This document shows, piece by piece, positions 26,266-35,939 of a stretch of DNA of 64,000 nt. The stretch is from Hydrogenovibrio crunogenus (lineage in GTDB: Bacteria; Pseudomonadota; Gammaproteobacteria; Thiomicrospirales; Thiomicrospiraceae): the NCBI RefSeq assembly GCF_004786015.1, contig NZ_CP032096.1, positions 1,860,001 through 1,924,000 on the forward strand, written 5' to 3'. Made by a program: the position numbers and the translations under genes. The notes under the pieces are model-generated. The model saw only the letters and a program-made list of their open reading frames with translations, searched no databases and was not told where the DNA came from. How positions within the stretch are numbered: the stretch's first letter is position 1; the number at the start of each line of letters is the position of its first letter.

Positions 26266-27297
26266 ATGTCTGATTCACCGATTACACAACGCAAACAAGA
26301 TCATATCGATTGGTTATTGCAAGACGAAAAAATAGAGCGTCGCCAGTCGGGTTTCGATCAAATTCAATTGACGCATCGCGGGTTGCCAGAGTGCGACTAT
26401 GCGCAGGTCGACTCCGGCATCACTTTCTTACAGCATTCGTTAAGCTTCCCGTTATTGATTTCATCCATGACCGGTGGTGCCTCCAACACGTTAAACACCA
26501 TCAATGAGAACCTGGCCAGAGCAGCAGAACACTGTCAAGTGGCGATGGCAGTCGGTTCGCAAAGAACTATGATTCTCGATCGCAAAGCAGAAAAAAGCTT
26601 CCAGCTGAGACAGTTTGCACCCACCGTTCCTCTCATTGCAAACATGGGCGCGATTCAATTGAACTATGGGTTTGGGTTTGATGAAGCGCAACGAATGGTG
26701 GACGTATTAGAAGCCGATGCGCTCTATTTACATCTCAATCCATTACAGGAAGTGATTCAGCCGGAAGGTGACACCAACTTTGCCAAACTGGCCAAAAAAA
26801 TTGCGCACTTGAAAAGCCGTCTTTCCGTCCCCATTATCTTAAAAGAAGTCGGCTGTGGTCTCTCTGAAAAAGACATTCAGCTAGGACTGGAGGCAGGCAT
26901 TAAATGGTTTGATCTCGCTGGCAGAGGGGGCACATCATGGAGCCGTATCGAAGCACACCGCACTGACAATAATCAACAGGCAGAACTGGGTAAAATGTTC
27001 CAAGATTGGGGGCTGACAACGCCCCAAGCTTTGAAGCAAGCACGCCCTTTTCAATCTCAGGCACAATTTATTGCCAGCGGGGGGATTCGCAATGGCATCG
27101 ACATGGTTAAATCGGTTATAATGGGCGCCCAAATTTGTGGTGTCGCTGCGCCGTTGTTAAAACCCGCCATGGCCTCAACAAATGCGACGATTGAAACCAT
27201 CGAACAATTACAACAAGAATTTCGTACAGCGCAATTCTTGTTGGGAATGCCAAAAATGGCAGATTTATTTTTAAACGATTCACTTTTAGTGCCGTAA
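26266..27297 (+). CDS. fni: Type 2 isopentenyl-diphosphate delta-isomerase (FMN)
   Basis: A 343-residue TIM-barrel flavoprotein that interconverts IPP and DMAPP. Family marks are RKQDHIDWLL at the N-terminus, PLLISSMTGGASNTLNTINENLA (about 65-88), AMAVGSQRTM, NMGAIQLNYG, and the flavin-phosphate region ASGGIRNGIDMVKSVIMGA. The gene lies between the reductase and synthase genes, so the context agrees. It needs FMN and Mg and reduced nicotinamide for activity in the family. Confidence 0.94.
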   Translation: MSDSPITQRKQDHIDWLLQDEKIERRQSGFDQIQLTHRGLPECDYAQVDSGITFLQHSLSFPLLISSMTGGASNTLNTINENLARAAEHCQVAMAVGSQRTMILDRKAEKSFQLRQFAPTVPLIANMGAIQLNYGFGFDEAQRMVDVLEADALYLHLNPLQEVIQPEGDTNFAKLAKKIAHLKSRLSVPIILKEVGCGLSEKDIQLGLEAGIKWFDLAGRGGTSWSRIEAHRTDNNQQAELGKMFQDWGLTTPQALKQARPFQSQAQFIASGGIRNGIDMVKSVIMGAQICGVAAPLLKPAMASTNATIETIEQLQQEFRTAQFLLGMPKMADLFLNDSLLVP

Positions 27298-27317
27298 CGG
27301 AAGACCCTATTTAACTC

Positions 27318-28487
27318 ATGAAAGTTGGTATTGACTTAATTCACTTTGCAACCTCAGATTATTTTTTGGGGCTGGATACCTTTGCCAAGGAAAAAGGAAC
27401 GGATGTAAATAAATATCTCATCGGTATCGGGCAGGAACAAATGTCAATCGCCCCGCCAGATGAAGATATCGTAACCCTTTCTGCAAAAGCGGCGGCACCG
27501 ATTTTAGAGCAAATTGATAAACAAAAAATCACAGCGGTCTTATTCGCCACCGAATCGGGCGTGGATCAATCAAAATCAGCGGGTGCTTTTTTACATGGAT
27601 TACTTGGCCTTCCAAAACGCTGTCGCGTCGTTGAATTCAAACATGCCTGCTATGCTGGAACAGCCGCACTACAAATGGCCAATACCATGGTCAAAGCCAA
27701 TCCTAAAGAAAAAATCCTGGTGATTGCTGCAGATATTGCCAAATACGACGTGGATTCATCGGGAGAAGCAACGCAAGGCTGCGGCGCGGTCGCCATGCTG
27801 GTGAAAGAAAACCCTCGCATTTTAACGATTGAACCCGGTTCTGGCTATTACACGGATGATGTCATGGATTTTTGGCGTCCTAACTATCGCACGACAGCTT
27901 TAGTCGATGGTAAATACTCCACCAAAGTGTATTTAAATAGCCTCAAGCAGGCCTGGGAACATTTTGTTGAAGAAACAGATCGTCACTTCGACGAGATTGA
28001 TGCCTTCTGTTATCACATTCCATTTTCTCGCATGACGGAAAAGGCACATAAAACCCTAATTAAAAAAGTTAAGGCGGACGTTTCAAATGAAAAATTTAAA
28101 GAACAGACCTTAGCCGGACAAACGTATAATCGAGTGGTAGGGAACAGTTACAGTGCGTCGCTGTTTATTGGGTTCTGTTCATTTTTAGATAATGCAGCGC
28201 AGGATTTGGGCAATAAACGTTTTGGATTCTTCAGCTATGGCTCAGGTTGTGTCGCTGAGTTTTTCAGTGGCATTATTCAACCTGGTTATCAACAGCACTT
28301 AATGACCGCTAGCCACCAAACACAAATTCAAAGCCGTCAAGCATTGAGTTATAAAGAATACCTGAACTTTTATCATCAAGCGGATACGGATGCCGACAAC
28401 ATCACCTTCCCTCGCTACAACAAAGGCCTCTTCCGGTTAGAAGCCATTCGAGATCATATTCGAATTTACGAAAAGCAGGCTCTCTAG
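27318..28487 (+). CDS. mvaS: Hydroxymethylglutaryl-CoA synthase
   Basis: A 389-residue thiolase-fold enzyme that condenses acetyl-CoA with acetoacetyl-CoA. The catalytic Cys is in EFKHACYAGTAAL (about residue 111), Glu in FATESGVDQSKSAG (about 79) and His in CYHIPFSRM (about 232). This is the bacterial MvaS form. It is the third gene of the first mevalonate group, 20 bases after the isomerase. A one-mismatch copy of the window's repeat lies in LKQAWEHF. Confidence 0.94.
   Translation: MKVGIDLIHFATSDYFLGLDTFAKEKGTDVNKYLIGIGQEQMSIAPPDEDIVTLSAKAAAPILEQIDKQKITAVLFATESGVDQSKSAGAFLHGLLGLPKRCRVVEFKHACYAGTAALQMANTMVKANPKEKILVIAADIAKYDVDSSGEATQGCGAVAMLVKENPRILTIEPGSGYYTDDVMDFWRPNYRTTALVDGKYSTKVYLNSLKQAWEHFVEETDRHFDEIDAFCYHIPFSRMTEKAHKTLIKKVKADVSNEKFKEQTLAGQTYNRVVGNSYSASLFIGFCSFLDNAAQDLGNKRFGFFSYGSGCVAEFFSGIIQPGYQQHLMTASHQTQIQSRQALSYKEYLNFYHQADTDADNITFPRYNKGLFRLEAIRDHIRIYEKQAL
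27947..27956. repeat. CCAGGCCTGG-family repeat, one mismatch
   Basis: Reads GCAGGCCTGG in mvaS and gives Gln-Ala-Trp (LKQAWEHF). Confidence 0.5.
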
Positions 28488-28686
28488 TCGATTCACCTGT
28501 AAACTGGCTTGCTTGCCGGTAAGCCACAGTTTCTGACACACCATTCGCCTCTCGCCATTATCCTTCTTTAATGTATGTCATTTATAATCATCGTTCAGAT
28601 TGCACATATTTCTTTGATTACGCTCGTTCGCAAAATAAAGACGTTTTAGAGGGGTATATGATTTGGAGTGCAAAAGAATAAAGAAA

Positions 28687-28777
28687 TGGCGGATAGCGAG
28701 GGATTCGAACCCTCGATAGGCTATTAACCTATACACGCTTTCCAGGCGTGCTCCTTCAACCGCTCAGACAGCTATCC
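28687..28777 (-). tRNA. tRNA-Ser, anticodon GGA
   Basis: On the minus strand the acceptor stem GGATAGC pairs with GCTATCC, followed by discriminator G and encoded CCA. The anticodon arm is CACGC-CTGGAAA-GCGTG, giving GGA. The long variable arm (TATAGGTTAATAGCCTA) is typical of serine tRNAs, and the T arm carries GGTTCGAATCC. It reads UCC and UCU codons. It lies between mvaS and the Tad locus, with its 5' end towards the Tad genes. Confidence 0.97.
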
Positions 28778-28842
28778 GAAAGAAGTCAGGATTATACCGA
28801 CTTTTGCCGAGAGATTAAAGAAAAACTGCTTCCATTCTCTTT

Positions 28843-29421
28843 TTAATAGTGATACTGCATTGAAAGCGTACCACTTTGCCATGTTTGACTTGAATCATTC
28901 ATACCTTTATCTCGTTGATAGCTCAAATAATCCAGGTTAATCGAATAATGTTTAGAGAAATTGACTCCAACGCCGCCACCAAATACTAAGCCGCCTTCAT
29001 AATCACGCTTTTCAGCAGCTGAGGATGACAAGCGATAGTCCATATAGCTATAGCCCGTAGAGAGATTCAGATCTAAAGACTTAACTGGGGACCATTTAAA
29101 CTTAAGCAACCCGGTTATACGATAATCATAGGAAACCTTTGTATCTGCTGTCGCCGCATTATCTGTTTTGAATTTCGGGGTATCCAATGCGGTTGAAAGT
29201 CTCATCTCTATATCTAACCATTGGCGATAATGATTTCCCGCAATCACCGTCAGTCCTGGAATGACATCCGATTTTAGGCCTGGTATCGACACATCATTGT
29301 GCTCATACCCAAGACCGTAATAGCCGTGAAAGTCATGCCCTTCGGAATCTGAAACCAAGCCAGCCGCCAGACTATTTCCAGACACGACCATAAACAAAAT
29401 ACTCAACCATCCTTTATTCAT
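28843..29421 (-). CDS. OmpA/porin-like outer-membrane beta-barrel protein
   Basis: About 192 residues. The ATG at 29421 is preferred because AAGGA is well spaced from it; the ATG at 29427 is too close. The signal peptide is about residues 1-20 (cleavage near SLAAG). The rest alternates polar and hydrophobic residues in strands (GYYGLGYEHND, YRITGLLKFKW, LNLSTGYSYMDYRL, YSINLDYLSYQRD) and ends in the aromatic LSMQYHY, an outer-membrane barrel end. An eight-stranded barrel is likely. It is last in the Tad gene order and may be an outer-membrane component in place of RcpB or an OmpA-like anchor; this is inference. Confidence 0.75.
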   Translation of the reverse strand: MNKGWLSILFMVVSGNSLAAGLVSDSEGHDFHGYYGLGYEHNDVSIPGLKSDVIPGLTVIAGNHYRQWLDIEMRLSTALDTPKFKTDNAATADTKVSYDYRITGLLKFKWSPVKSLDLNLSTGYSYMDYRLSSSAAEKRDYEGGLVFGGGVGVNFSKHYSINLDYLSYQRDKGMNDSSQTWQSGTLSMQYHY

Positions 29422-29480
29422 TTGCATTATTCCTTTTTCATTTCATATCGTCAGCGAACTCTAGAGTCTGCTGAATCACG

Positions 29481-30806
29481 TTAATTGCCAAAGCTCTCCG
29501 GACCAAACCAACGCATCTTACGAGAAACACAGCCTGTTTCACCATAAGACTGAGTCCAATCAACAAACGGGCTGGTCCATAGACGGGTAAACCATTGAAT
29601 AAAACCACCACGCGCTTCTCTGATGCCAACAAAATCACGACAACTATACAGATACTCATTGCTACCGGTAGAAGAAGCGACCATGTCTAAAAATGCTTTC
29701 ATAACCGTCGGATAATCACGTTTATAATTTAAGTCTCCTGTATAAACCAGACAGTCATCCGTTCCTCCACCAGAAAACCAGTCCATCATGCTGGAAAACA
29801 TATTGAAAAAGAACCACCCTCCGCTTGGATGGGCACAAGTTGCGGAACGCCCGATATAAAATGAACCATTTACTGAACTACTACTAAAAGAACTTGTTTT
29901 TCCTATTAAAGTTTCAGCTGGAGTCGTCCAGCGAGTGGTTGCGGCATTCCAGCTAGCTAAAGGAAAGACATTTACTCCATTACTGATTTCAACTGGTTTG
30001 CTGGCTTGTACTCTCTGCCAAGCAGTTGTAGTCTCATCCGTTGCAGTACCAGTTTCTTGATTTTTATAAGCCTTTCCAACCCACTGTGGTGATAAGTTCA
30101 CACTACTGTATTTGGCAGACTCAACAATAAAAGGGGGAAACATAGTGAACTTCTTTTTAACCGGTGCATACCCTGTTTCACAGTAGGATTTGCGTTGGTC
30201 GGATCCAATATTGCCCATAGCACCTGAATCTGTGCCTGGTTCTTGTAATAGACATGCTTCGTAACGCACATCACAATAGCAAGATGCCACATTTCCACTG
30301 TCTCGAGAATCTGAGCTCAGCCCGTATACAGCGATTCCTTTAGGGTGAAAATCTAAAAGGCCACCCTTATTTTCCAGCACCACTTTAATGGCACTGAATA
30401 CAGGGGGATCTTCACCCGTTGCCGTTGACATTTTAGGTCTCTCGGCATTCTGCGGAAGCGCATTAAAAACATCTTGTTCTCCATTACCTGAGGGTTCCAT
30501 ATTCCCAAACGTTAATTTAAAACTAAAGCTACTGCCTGCTTTTAAGCCGAGCTGAGAAAGGTACTCACTAACCACATCCTGCGATGTTTTGGCCGTTCCC
30601 TCTTTGACCATCTCACGCGTGATAGCCAATTCTGTTCGCAGCGCAATGGGGGCAAGTGACTTGGCATAATTCGTGAAGTTTCGATCTTCAATCATCTTGT
30701 TACCCATTTCCATCACCAAATAAAAGGCACTGAAACTGGCCACCATCGCCATCACGCCCATTAATGAAATGGACCCTTTTTGCTTTTCACGAACACTCAG
30801 TGACAT
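29481..30806 (-). CDS. tadG: TadG-like Flp pilus assembly protein
   Basis: The start is the ATG at 30806, six bases after AAGGAG; an upstream start at 30848 would overlap tadD and lacks this site. It gives 441 residues. A short basic leader ending KQKG precedes a membrane segment (about 12-33), as in the TadG N-terminal domain. The large C-terminal region is periplasmic and rich in Cys and Ser (CYCDVRYEACLLQEPG and others), so disulfides are likely. Ten bases separate it from tadD. The role in the pilus is minor-pilin-like or anchoring in the family. Confidence 0.82.
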   Translation of the reverse strand: MSLSVREKQKGSISLMGVMAMVASFSAFYLVMEMGNKMIEDRNFTNYAKSLAPIALRTELAITREMVKEGTAKTSQDVVSEYLSQLGLKAGSSFSFKLTFGNMEPSGNGEQDVFNALPQNAERPKMSTATGEDPPVFSAIKVVLENKGGLLDFHPKGIAVYGLSSDSRDSGNVASCYCDVRYEACLLQEPGTDSGAMGNIGSDQRKSYCETGYAPVKKKFTMFPPFIVESAKYSSVNLSPQWVGKAYKNQETGTATDETTTAWQRVQASKPVEISNGVNVFPLASWNAATTRWTTPAETLIGKTSSFSSSSVNGSFYIGRSATCAHPSGGWFFFNMFSSMMDWFSGGGTDDCLVYTGDLNYKRDYPTVMKAFLDMVASSTGSNEYLYSCRDFVGIREARGGFIQWFTRLWTSPFVDWTQSYGETGCVSRKMRWFGPESFGN

Positions 30807-30816
30807 ACCTGACTCC

Positions 30817-31443
30817 TTAGTTTGTCTGTTCTGTTTGAATAGATTCAATCAATTTAAGATTGTTACGCGCTTTTTCATTTAAGGGGTCCAACTTAAGCGC
30901 CTTTAAAAAGTAAGTTTGCGCTCTCTCAAAATCCTTTTGGAGTAACGCACTGAATCCTAAGTTATTCAAGGCAATCACTGTGACGGCCTGTGACTTCGTC
31001 CGGTCCAGCCAGGCCTGGTAAATTTTATCGGCTTCTGCATAATTTTCATTTAATAACGCATATCGAGCATACACCTGTTCATCCTGTATGGTTTTGGCTG
31101 GATTTTTAAGGGTTTGCTGACTTGAAATAAACGCCATTTTCAAATCATTCTGTTTCTCATAGTAAGTGCTCAACAGTCGATAGATTCGAATATCATCTGG
31201 CTTAAACTGTTTCAGTTTTTTAAGTAAAGAGTAAGCTTTTTCATAATGTTCCTGCTCAACATTTAACCGAGCCAAATCTAGCGCAAACTCATACTCATCG
31301 TCTTCTGTTAAATCTTTTGCTAATGGTTTAACTTCTTCCATCGGCACTGACGATTTCGTTTTTCCTGAGAGTTTTTTCGGTTCTGAAGAGCACCCGCTCA
31401 ATAAAATCAAAAAGACTGACACAAATATAAGGTGTTTTTTCAT
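30817..31443 (-). CDS. tadD: TadD-like TPR lipoprotein
   Basis: A 208-residue lipoprotein: signal LIFVSVFLILLSGC with lipobox LSGC (Cys18). Tetratricopeptide repeats follow at about 50-200 (LARLNVEQEHYEKAYSLLKKL, TVIALNNLGFSALLQKDFERAQTYFLKALKLDP). TadD is thought to help assemble the outer-membrane secretin. It overlaps tadC by one base. An exact CCAGGCCTGG is read here as Gln-Ala-Trp (YQAWLD). Confidence 0.88.
   Translation of the reverse strand: MKKHLIFVSVFLILLSGCSSEPKKLSGKTKSSVPMEEVKPLAKDLTEDDEYEFALDLARLNVEQEHYEKAYSLLKKLKQFKPDDIRIYRLLSTYYEKQNDLKMAFISSQQTLKNPAKTIQDEQVYARYALLNENYAEADKIYQAWLDRTKSQAVTVIALNNLGFSALLQKDFERAQTYFLKALKLDPLNEKARNNLKLIESIQTEQTN
31009..31018. repeat. CCAGGCCTGG repeat
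   Basis: Exact copy in tadD, read on the minus strand as Gln-Ala-Trp (YQAWLDRT). Confidence 0.8.
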
Positions 31444-32333
31444 TAAAAATTTCTTCCTAACATCACTATTTTCTCTCCCAGCATCAACATGAAATACGGC
31501 AGCATTAAAAAAGGTAAAATCACGATTGCCATTTTAGCGGAGGTTTTCGCGGCTTTTTCTTCCATGGCACTTTCACGTTTTTGATACATACGACGTGAAA
31601 ATTCATTAAGTGCTGTTGAAATAGGGCTACCCAACTTTTCATTTTGAATTAGCATTTGCACCAAGTCTTGAATGTCCTTGGAAGGATTGCGTTGCGCAAA
31701 TTGTTTTAACGCTTCCTGTCTTGGCACACCGATTTTAATTTGCTCTATCAAAAAATTAAATTCATAACAAATTTCCGGAAACGTGCTTTCTAGTTCCTTT
31801 GAAACACGTTTTATGGCCTCTAAGTAGCTGAGTCCAGCACTCATGCAAATATTTGCCATATCTAGAAAATCCGGCAGTGCAATATTCACTTTATTCAACC
31901 GAGTGTTTCCCCAAAAAATCAAAACTCGTTCGGGCAACAATAAAAAAGCAAGTGGCACTAAAATCGCAACAACTGGACTGACTTGAAACCAACTCCACAA
32001 CATTAGCATCACCACTAGAGAACTCAGTACCAGAGCATATTTAATAAAAAAGTAGGCCCCCAGATGATGATCTTCTCGAAAACCGGCATTCATCAAAAAT
32101 TGTCGGTTTGCATTAATTTCTTTTTCATTTTTAGGCCCTATAAAAGCACCCAAGGCGCACCAGTGGCAGGTTTTATGACGCTTCACATTAGCCTGATATT
32201 GGTTGACCAGCCCAACCCGTGACTTAAGGTATTCTATATCCTCTTGGGCTTGTTGATTTTTTTTGAACGTTTTAACAATCAATAAAGTTGATGTGAAAAA
32301 TAAAATCGCAACTGCCAATAAAATCCATACCAT
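31443..32333 (-). CDS. tadC: TadC, type II secretion F-domain inner-membrane protein
   Basis: A 296-residue inner-membrane platform protein. Membrane segments are near residues 2-20, 90-110, 115-140 and the C-terminus. The GspF-like cytoplasmic domain is recognisable in LPDFLDMANICMSAGLSYLEAIKRVSKEL and the following helical stretch. It pairs with TadB to form the platform that the TadA ATPase drives. The gene overlaps tadB by one base. Confidence 0.9.
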   Translation of the reverse strand: MVWILLAVAILFFTSTLLIVKTFKKNQQAQEDIEYLKSRVGLVNQYQANVKRHKTCHWCALGAFIGPKNEKEINANRQFLMNAGFREDHHLGAYFFIKYALVLSSLVVMLMLWSWFQVSPVVAILVPLAFLLLPERVLIFWGNTRLNKVNIALPDFLDMANICMSAGLSYLEAIKRVSKELESTFPEICYEFNFLIEQIKIGVPRQEALKQFAQRNPSKDIQDLVQMLIQNEKLGSPISTALNEFSRRMYQKRESAMEEKAAKTSAKMAIVILPFLMLPYFMLMLGEKIVMLGRNF

Positions 32334-33280
32334 CAGAATTTCATCCTTAACATCGATTTCAAAATAATCGCACCGAAAATCATTAGAACCAAGGAAGCAA
32401 TCAAAATATTCTGTCCCGTAGAGTCATTTAAGAAAAAGGCCATCGAAACGGGATCAAAAAAATACTTGTACCCTAAATACCCTAGCGGAGCCAAACCTAA
32501 AAAAATCGCTGTAAACCTTGATTCTGCTGTTAGTGTCTTTAACTTTGCTTGAAACATTTCACGCCGACGCATCAAGCGAGAAAGTTCTTCCAAAATAGGG
32601 GCCAGTTGTCCGCCCGTTTCACGCTGAATAATCAAAGTGACCACAAAAAACTGAGCTTCTGGAATTTCAATTCGGGTTTGAAAATCACGCAAAATCTCTC
32701 GCATACTAATGCCTAACGTTAACTGTCGGTTGACCTCTTTCACCTCTTTGCCTAAAGGCGCTCTAAACTCTTCAGCAATCATGCTCAAAGCGCCATCAAT
32801 TCCATACCCAGACTGTAAAGCACGCACAATCGCATCTAACATTTCAGGAAATTGCTGACGCAATTGGTTTTGTCGCTGTTTCTTTTTAAACCAAATAAAA
32901 AGTGATGGGAGAAATGGGAGAAAGGTGGCAATTATAATTGTTTGACCATTTAGGTGGTTGAATCGCGTCGACAACAGATAAGCACTGAAAAAAAATAACA
33001 GTGACTGCACTACTAAAAGGCGAATCACTATTTTGGAATCTTGTAGTCCAGCTTTTTTCAGTACCGATGACCCCCAGCGGAGTATAGACTCTTTTTGCTG
33101 AATTGGACGATATGCCGCCCGATAGTTTTGTTTTTGACTTGCTTCAATACCAACACGCTGCATGAGAGTGTCTAAAACTTCTTTTTTCTGTCGATTGGAT
33201 TTAAGGTAAAAACCTGTCATTAATACCAAAAACGGCATCAAAATCGCCAGAACGACAATCAAAAACCCTAAATCAAGCAC
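32333..33280 (-). CDS. tadB: TadB, type II secretion F-domain inner-membrane protein
   Basis: A 315-residue protein with a GTG start directly after the tadA stop. The F-domain is clear: QFPEMLDAIVRALQSGYGIDGALSMIAEEF, then TRIEIPEAQFFVVTLIIQRETGGQLAPILEELSRLMR. Membrane segments lie at the N-terminus, near 85-125 and at the C-terminus. It acts with TadC as the pilus assembly platform. Confidence 0.9.
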   Translation of the reverse strand: MLDLGFLIVVLAILMPFLVLMTGFYLKSNRQKKEVLDTLMQRVGIEASQKQNYRAAYRPIQQKESILRWGSSVLKKAGLQDSKIVIRLLVVQSLLFFFSAYLLSTRFNHLNGQTIIIATFLPFLPSLFIWFKKKQRQNQLRQQFPEMLDAIVRALQSGYGIDGALSMIAEEFRAPLGKEVKEVNRQLTLGISMREILRDFQTRIEIPEAQFFVVTLIIQRETGGQLAPILEELSRLMRRREMFQAKLKTLTAESRFTAIFLGLAPLGYLGYKYFFDPVSMAFFLNDSTGQNILIASLVLMIFGAIILKSMLRMKF

Positions 33281-34678
33281 CTAAGAAACCTCTTTTTCAA
33301 AGTTAAACAGGTCTTCTGGCAAGACCATACCAGCGGACTCACATTTTTTGCCGCAACTCGGTCTTAATCCTGATGACTTGAAAACACCATATTGACGCCC
33401 TGTGGCCACATCTACCTTGTTATCAAATCGATAAATTTCCTGCAACACCACATTTTCTTCTTCAATACCGACCACTTCGGTAATAGACTCAACGCGCCTT
33501 TTCCCTTCACGCCCACGATTGACATAAATAATGATGTCAATCGCACTGGCAATTTGTTTACGGATTGATGCGGCCGGAATATCCACACCGGATAAATTAA
33601 TCATTAACTCTAAACGGGAAATACAATCTCTCGGACTGTTCGCATGCAGCGTCGCTAAAGAACCATCATGCCCCGTATTCATTGCCTGAAGCATGTCCAA
33701 GACTTCACCACCACGAACTTCCCCTAAAATAATTCTGTCGGGACGCATTCTGAGCGCATTTTTTAATAACTCACGCTGCGTCAGTTCACCTTGTCCTTCC
33801 GCATTGGCGGGTCTGGTTTCCAAACGAACCACATGAGATTGTTGCATTCTCAGCTCAGCACTGTCTTCAATCGTAACCACACGCTCATCTTCGGGGATCA
33901 ATCCCGAGAGCATATTCAAGGTGGTGGTTTTACCAGACCCTGTCCCGCCACATACCAAAATATTCAATCCCGACTTAACGCCATAATTCAAAAACTCATA
34001 CATTTGCTCGGTCATCGAACCATAAGCAATCATATCTTTCGGGCGCAAATGCTGCTCAGGAAAACGTCGAATGGAGACACTGATGCCATCCACGGCTAAA
34101 GGGGGAATAATAATGTTGATTCGTGACCCATCAGGCAAACGCGCATCTACCAATGGCGACGATTCATCAACGCGACGCCCAGTGCTGTATAGCATTCGAT
34201 CCACTTTATTACGTAAATGCTCTTCACTGATAAAAGAAACATCGGTCAACTCAAGCTTACCCCGACGTTCAACATAGATCTGCTGATGACCATTAATCAG
34301 AATATCGGAAACACTGGGGTCGGCCATCAATGGTTCTATCGGTCCGAGCCCATAAATCTCATCCAATAATTCCAAACTGAGCTGTCGGACTTCAATATCC
34401 GTTAAAGGATACCCAATATCCCCGGCAACCTCACGCACCAACTCCTCAAGTCTGGGTCGTAATTCCTTACGCGTTTCCTGACTGTCGGCTTCATAAAAGG
34501 CATCGTCTTCAGCGGCTTTTTTCTGACAACGGTTCTTAATCTCTAAAAAAGAGGTGTTTTGGGCAGGATTGGCCTCGACTTCTGCAACTGTTTTTTCAGA
34601 AGACTGTTGTTTTTTCTCAATCTTTTCAGCAACATGCCTCTGCTGTTCAACCTTTCTAAGTCTTTCTCGAATTCCCAT
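33281..34678 (-). CDS. tadA: TadA/CpaF pilus assembly ATPase
   Basis: A 465-residue hexameric secretion ATPase that powers Flp pilus extension. After a helical, charged N-terminus (about 1-60) comes VSDILINGHQQIYVERRGKLE, then Walker A NILVCGGTGSGKTTTLN near residue 248, the Asp box VVTIEDSAEL, Walker B DRIILGEVRGGE and the His box LATLHANSPRD. All catalytic parts are intact. The C-terminal tail carries a CGKKC pair, which is uncommon. It is 16 bases after tadZ. Confidence 0.94.
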   Translation of the reverse strand: MGIRERLRKVEQQRHVAEKIEKKQQSSEKTVAEVEANPAQNTSFLEIKNRCQKKAAEDDAFYEADSQETRKELRPRLEELVREVAGDIGYPLTDIEVRQLSLELLDEIYGLGPIEPLMADPSVSDILINGHQQIYVERRGKLELTDVSFISEEHLRNKVDRMLYSTGRRVDESSPLVDARLPDGSRINIIIPPLAVDGISVSIRRFPEQHLRPKDMIAYGSMTEQMYEFLNYGVKSGLNILVCGGTGSGKTTTLNMLSGLIPEDERVVTIEDSAELRMQQSHVVRLETRPANAEGQGELTQRELLKNALRMRPDRIILGEVRGGEVLDMLQAMNTGHDGSLATLHANSPRDCISRLELMINLSGVDIPAASIRKQIASAIDIIIYVNRGREGKRRVESITEVVGIEEENVVLQEIYRFDNKVDVATGRQYGVFKSSGLRPSCGKKCESAGMVLPEDLFNFEKEVS

Positions 34679-34694
34679 TACTTATCTGCCTTAT

Positions 34695-35939
34695 TTAAGC
34701 GGTTTTAGCCTCTTCAGGCTTCACTTTTTTGAGTAACTTAGTCAAGACTCTTTGACACTCGTGTAGAAACTGAAAGGCCGGTTTTTGAGGTTGCGTTGAA
34801 ACGGATTCCATTTGAAAGCTGCCGTTGTGAAGCATGTTGGCAATCGCATGAAGTTGTTGATTCACTTTGGCGTCCTGCGAAAAAGCTTTCAACAACTGAC
34901 CTTCTTTTAAGGAACCATTAAAACTTTGATAATCGTTATAGACACGAACGGTTCGATCGACATCCATCACACCAATGATTTCCTCCATCATTTCATCTTG
35001 GTTGGAGTGATCCCGGTTAATAATCAATTTTAAAGATTCTTTTAAATACCCCAGTCGTTGAGTGAGTTTGATCACCGTGTTAACAGCTCTTAAGGACGAC
35101 AAAGAAGGTTCTGCCACCAAGACAATATTATCCGATTCATCTAAACAACTTAATGTCACATCCGATAAGTCTGATGAACAATCAATCACGACATGATCAA
35201 AATACTTTCTCAGCGACTGGATAATGGTTTTGATTAGATCGGCATTTAGGTTGTCCAGCTCCCCCATTTCGGACGGTAGCGACAGTAAATACAATCCCGA
35301 TTGATGCTGTGATAACGATTTATAAATCAAGTTCTCGTCAAAACGGTTCAAGTTATACACAAAATCCGTCAAGGTATATAAACGCTCCCCTTCCATGTTC
35401 AAGTACAACGAAGTATCGCCTAACGGCATGTTCAAATCGACCAGCACGGTTCTGTTTTCTGTCATTTCTGAAAGCTCAGAAGCAATATTAGTGGCCAGAG
35501 CAGTACAGCCAACGCCGCCTTTTAAACTGAAAAAGGAAGAAACATTACCGTTTTTTCCTTTTCGACGACGGTCTTGCATGTGCAGAATAGAGAGGATATG
35601 AAACACTTCATTCGGGCATTCAATAAACCCTTGAACGCCTTGATGGTTCGCTTCGATAATAAAATCTGCATCTTTATTTTTAAGCAAAACATACAGATTC
35701 ACACCTTTAGACAAGGTTAAAATCTGGTTGATTCGTTCCAATGTCTGATTAACTTCGCCGTCAAATTCCATTAAAACCAAATCAATATCATCCGGCCAAA
35801 TATGAGGAATGTCTTTCATTTCTTCCAGCTCATATTTTGATACTATCGAAACTCTGACAGCTTCCAGCAAATCGTCGTCCTGACCAATGTAAACGGCTTG
35901 CTTTAACGCGATTGAGGTTGAGTTAATCTGCTGACTCAT
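34695..35939 (-). CDS. tadZ: TadZ/CpaE, atypical ParA-like pilus localisation protein
   Basis: A 414-residue protein with an N-terminal receiver-like domain (about 10-125) and a MinD/ParA-type domain. The deviant Walker A reads SLKGGVGCTALATNIA: the second conserved Lys is Cys, so ATP hydrolysis may be weak or absent, as known for TadZ proteins. VVIDCSSDLSDVTLS is the Walker B region. TadZ localises the Tad machine to a cell pole in studied bacteria. The start overlaps the secretin stop (ATGA). Confidence 0.88.
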   Translation of the reverse strand: MSQQINSTSIALKQAVYIGQDDDLLEAVRVSIVSKYELEEMKDIPHIWPDDIDLVLMEFDGEVNQTLERINQILTLSKGVNLYVLLKNKDADFIIEANHQGVQGFIECPNEVFHILSILHMQDRRRKGKNGNVSSFFSLKGGVGCTALATNIASELSEMTENRTVLVDLNMPLGDTSLYLNMEGERLYTLTDFVYNLNRFDENLIYKSLSQHQSGLYLLSLPSEMGELDNLNADLIKTIIQSLRKYFDHVVIDCSSDLSDVTLSCLDESDNIVLVAEPSLSSLRAVNTVIKLTQRLGYLKESLKLIINRDHSNQDEMMEEIIGVMDVDRTVRVYNDYQSFNGSLKEGQLLKAFSQDAKVNQQLHAIANMLHNGSFQMESVSTQPQKPAFQFLHECQRVLTKLLKKVKPEEAKTA

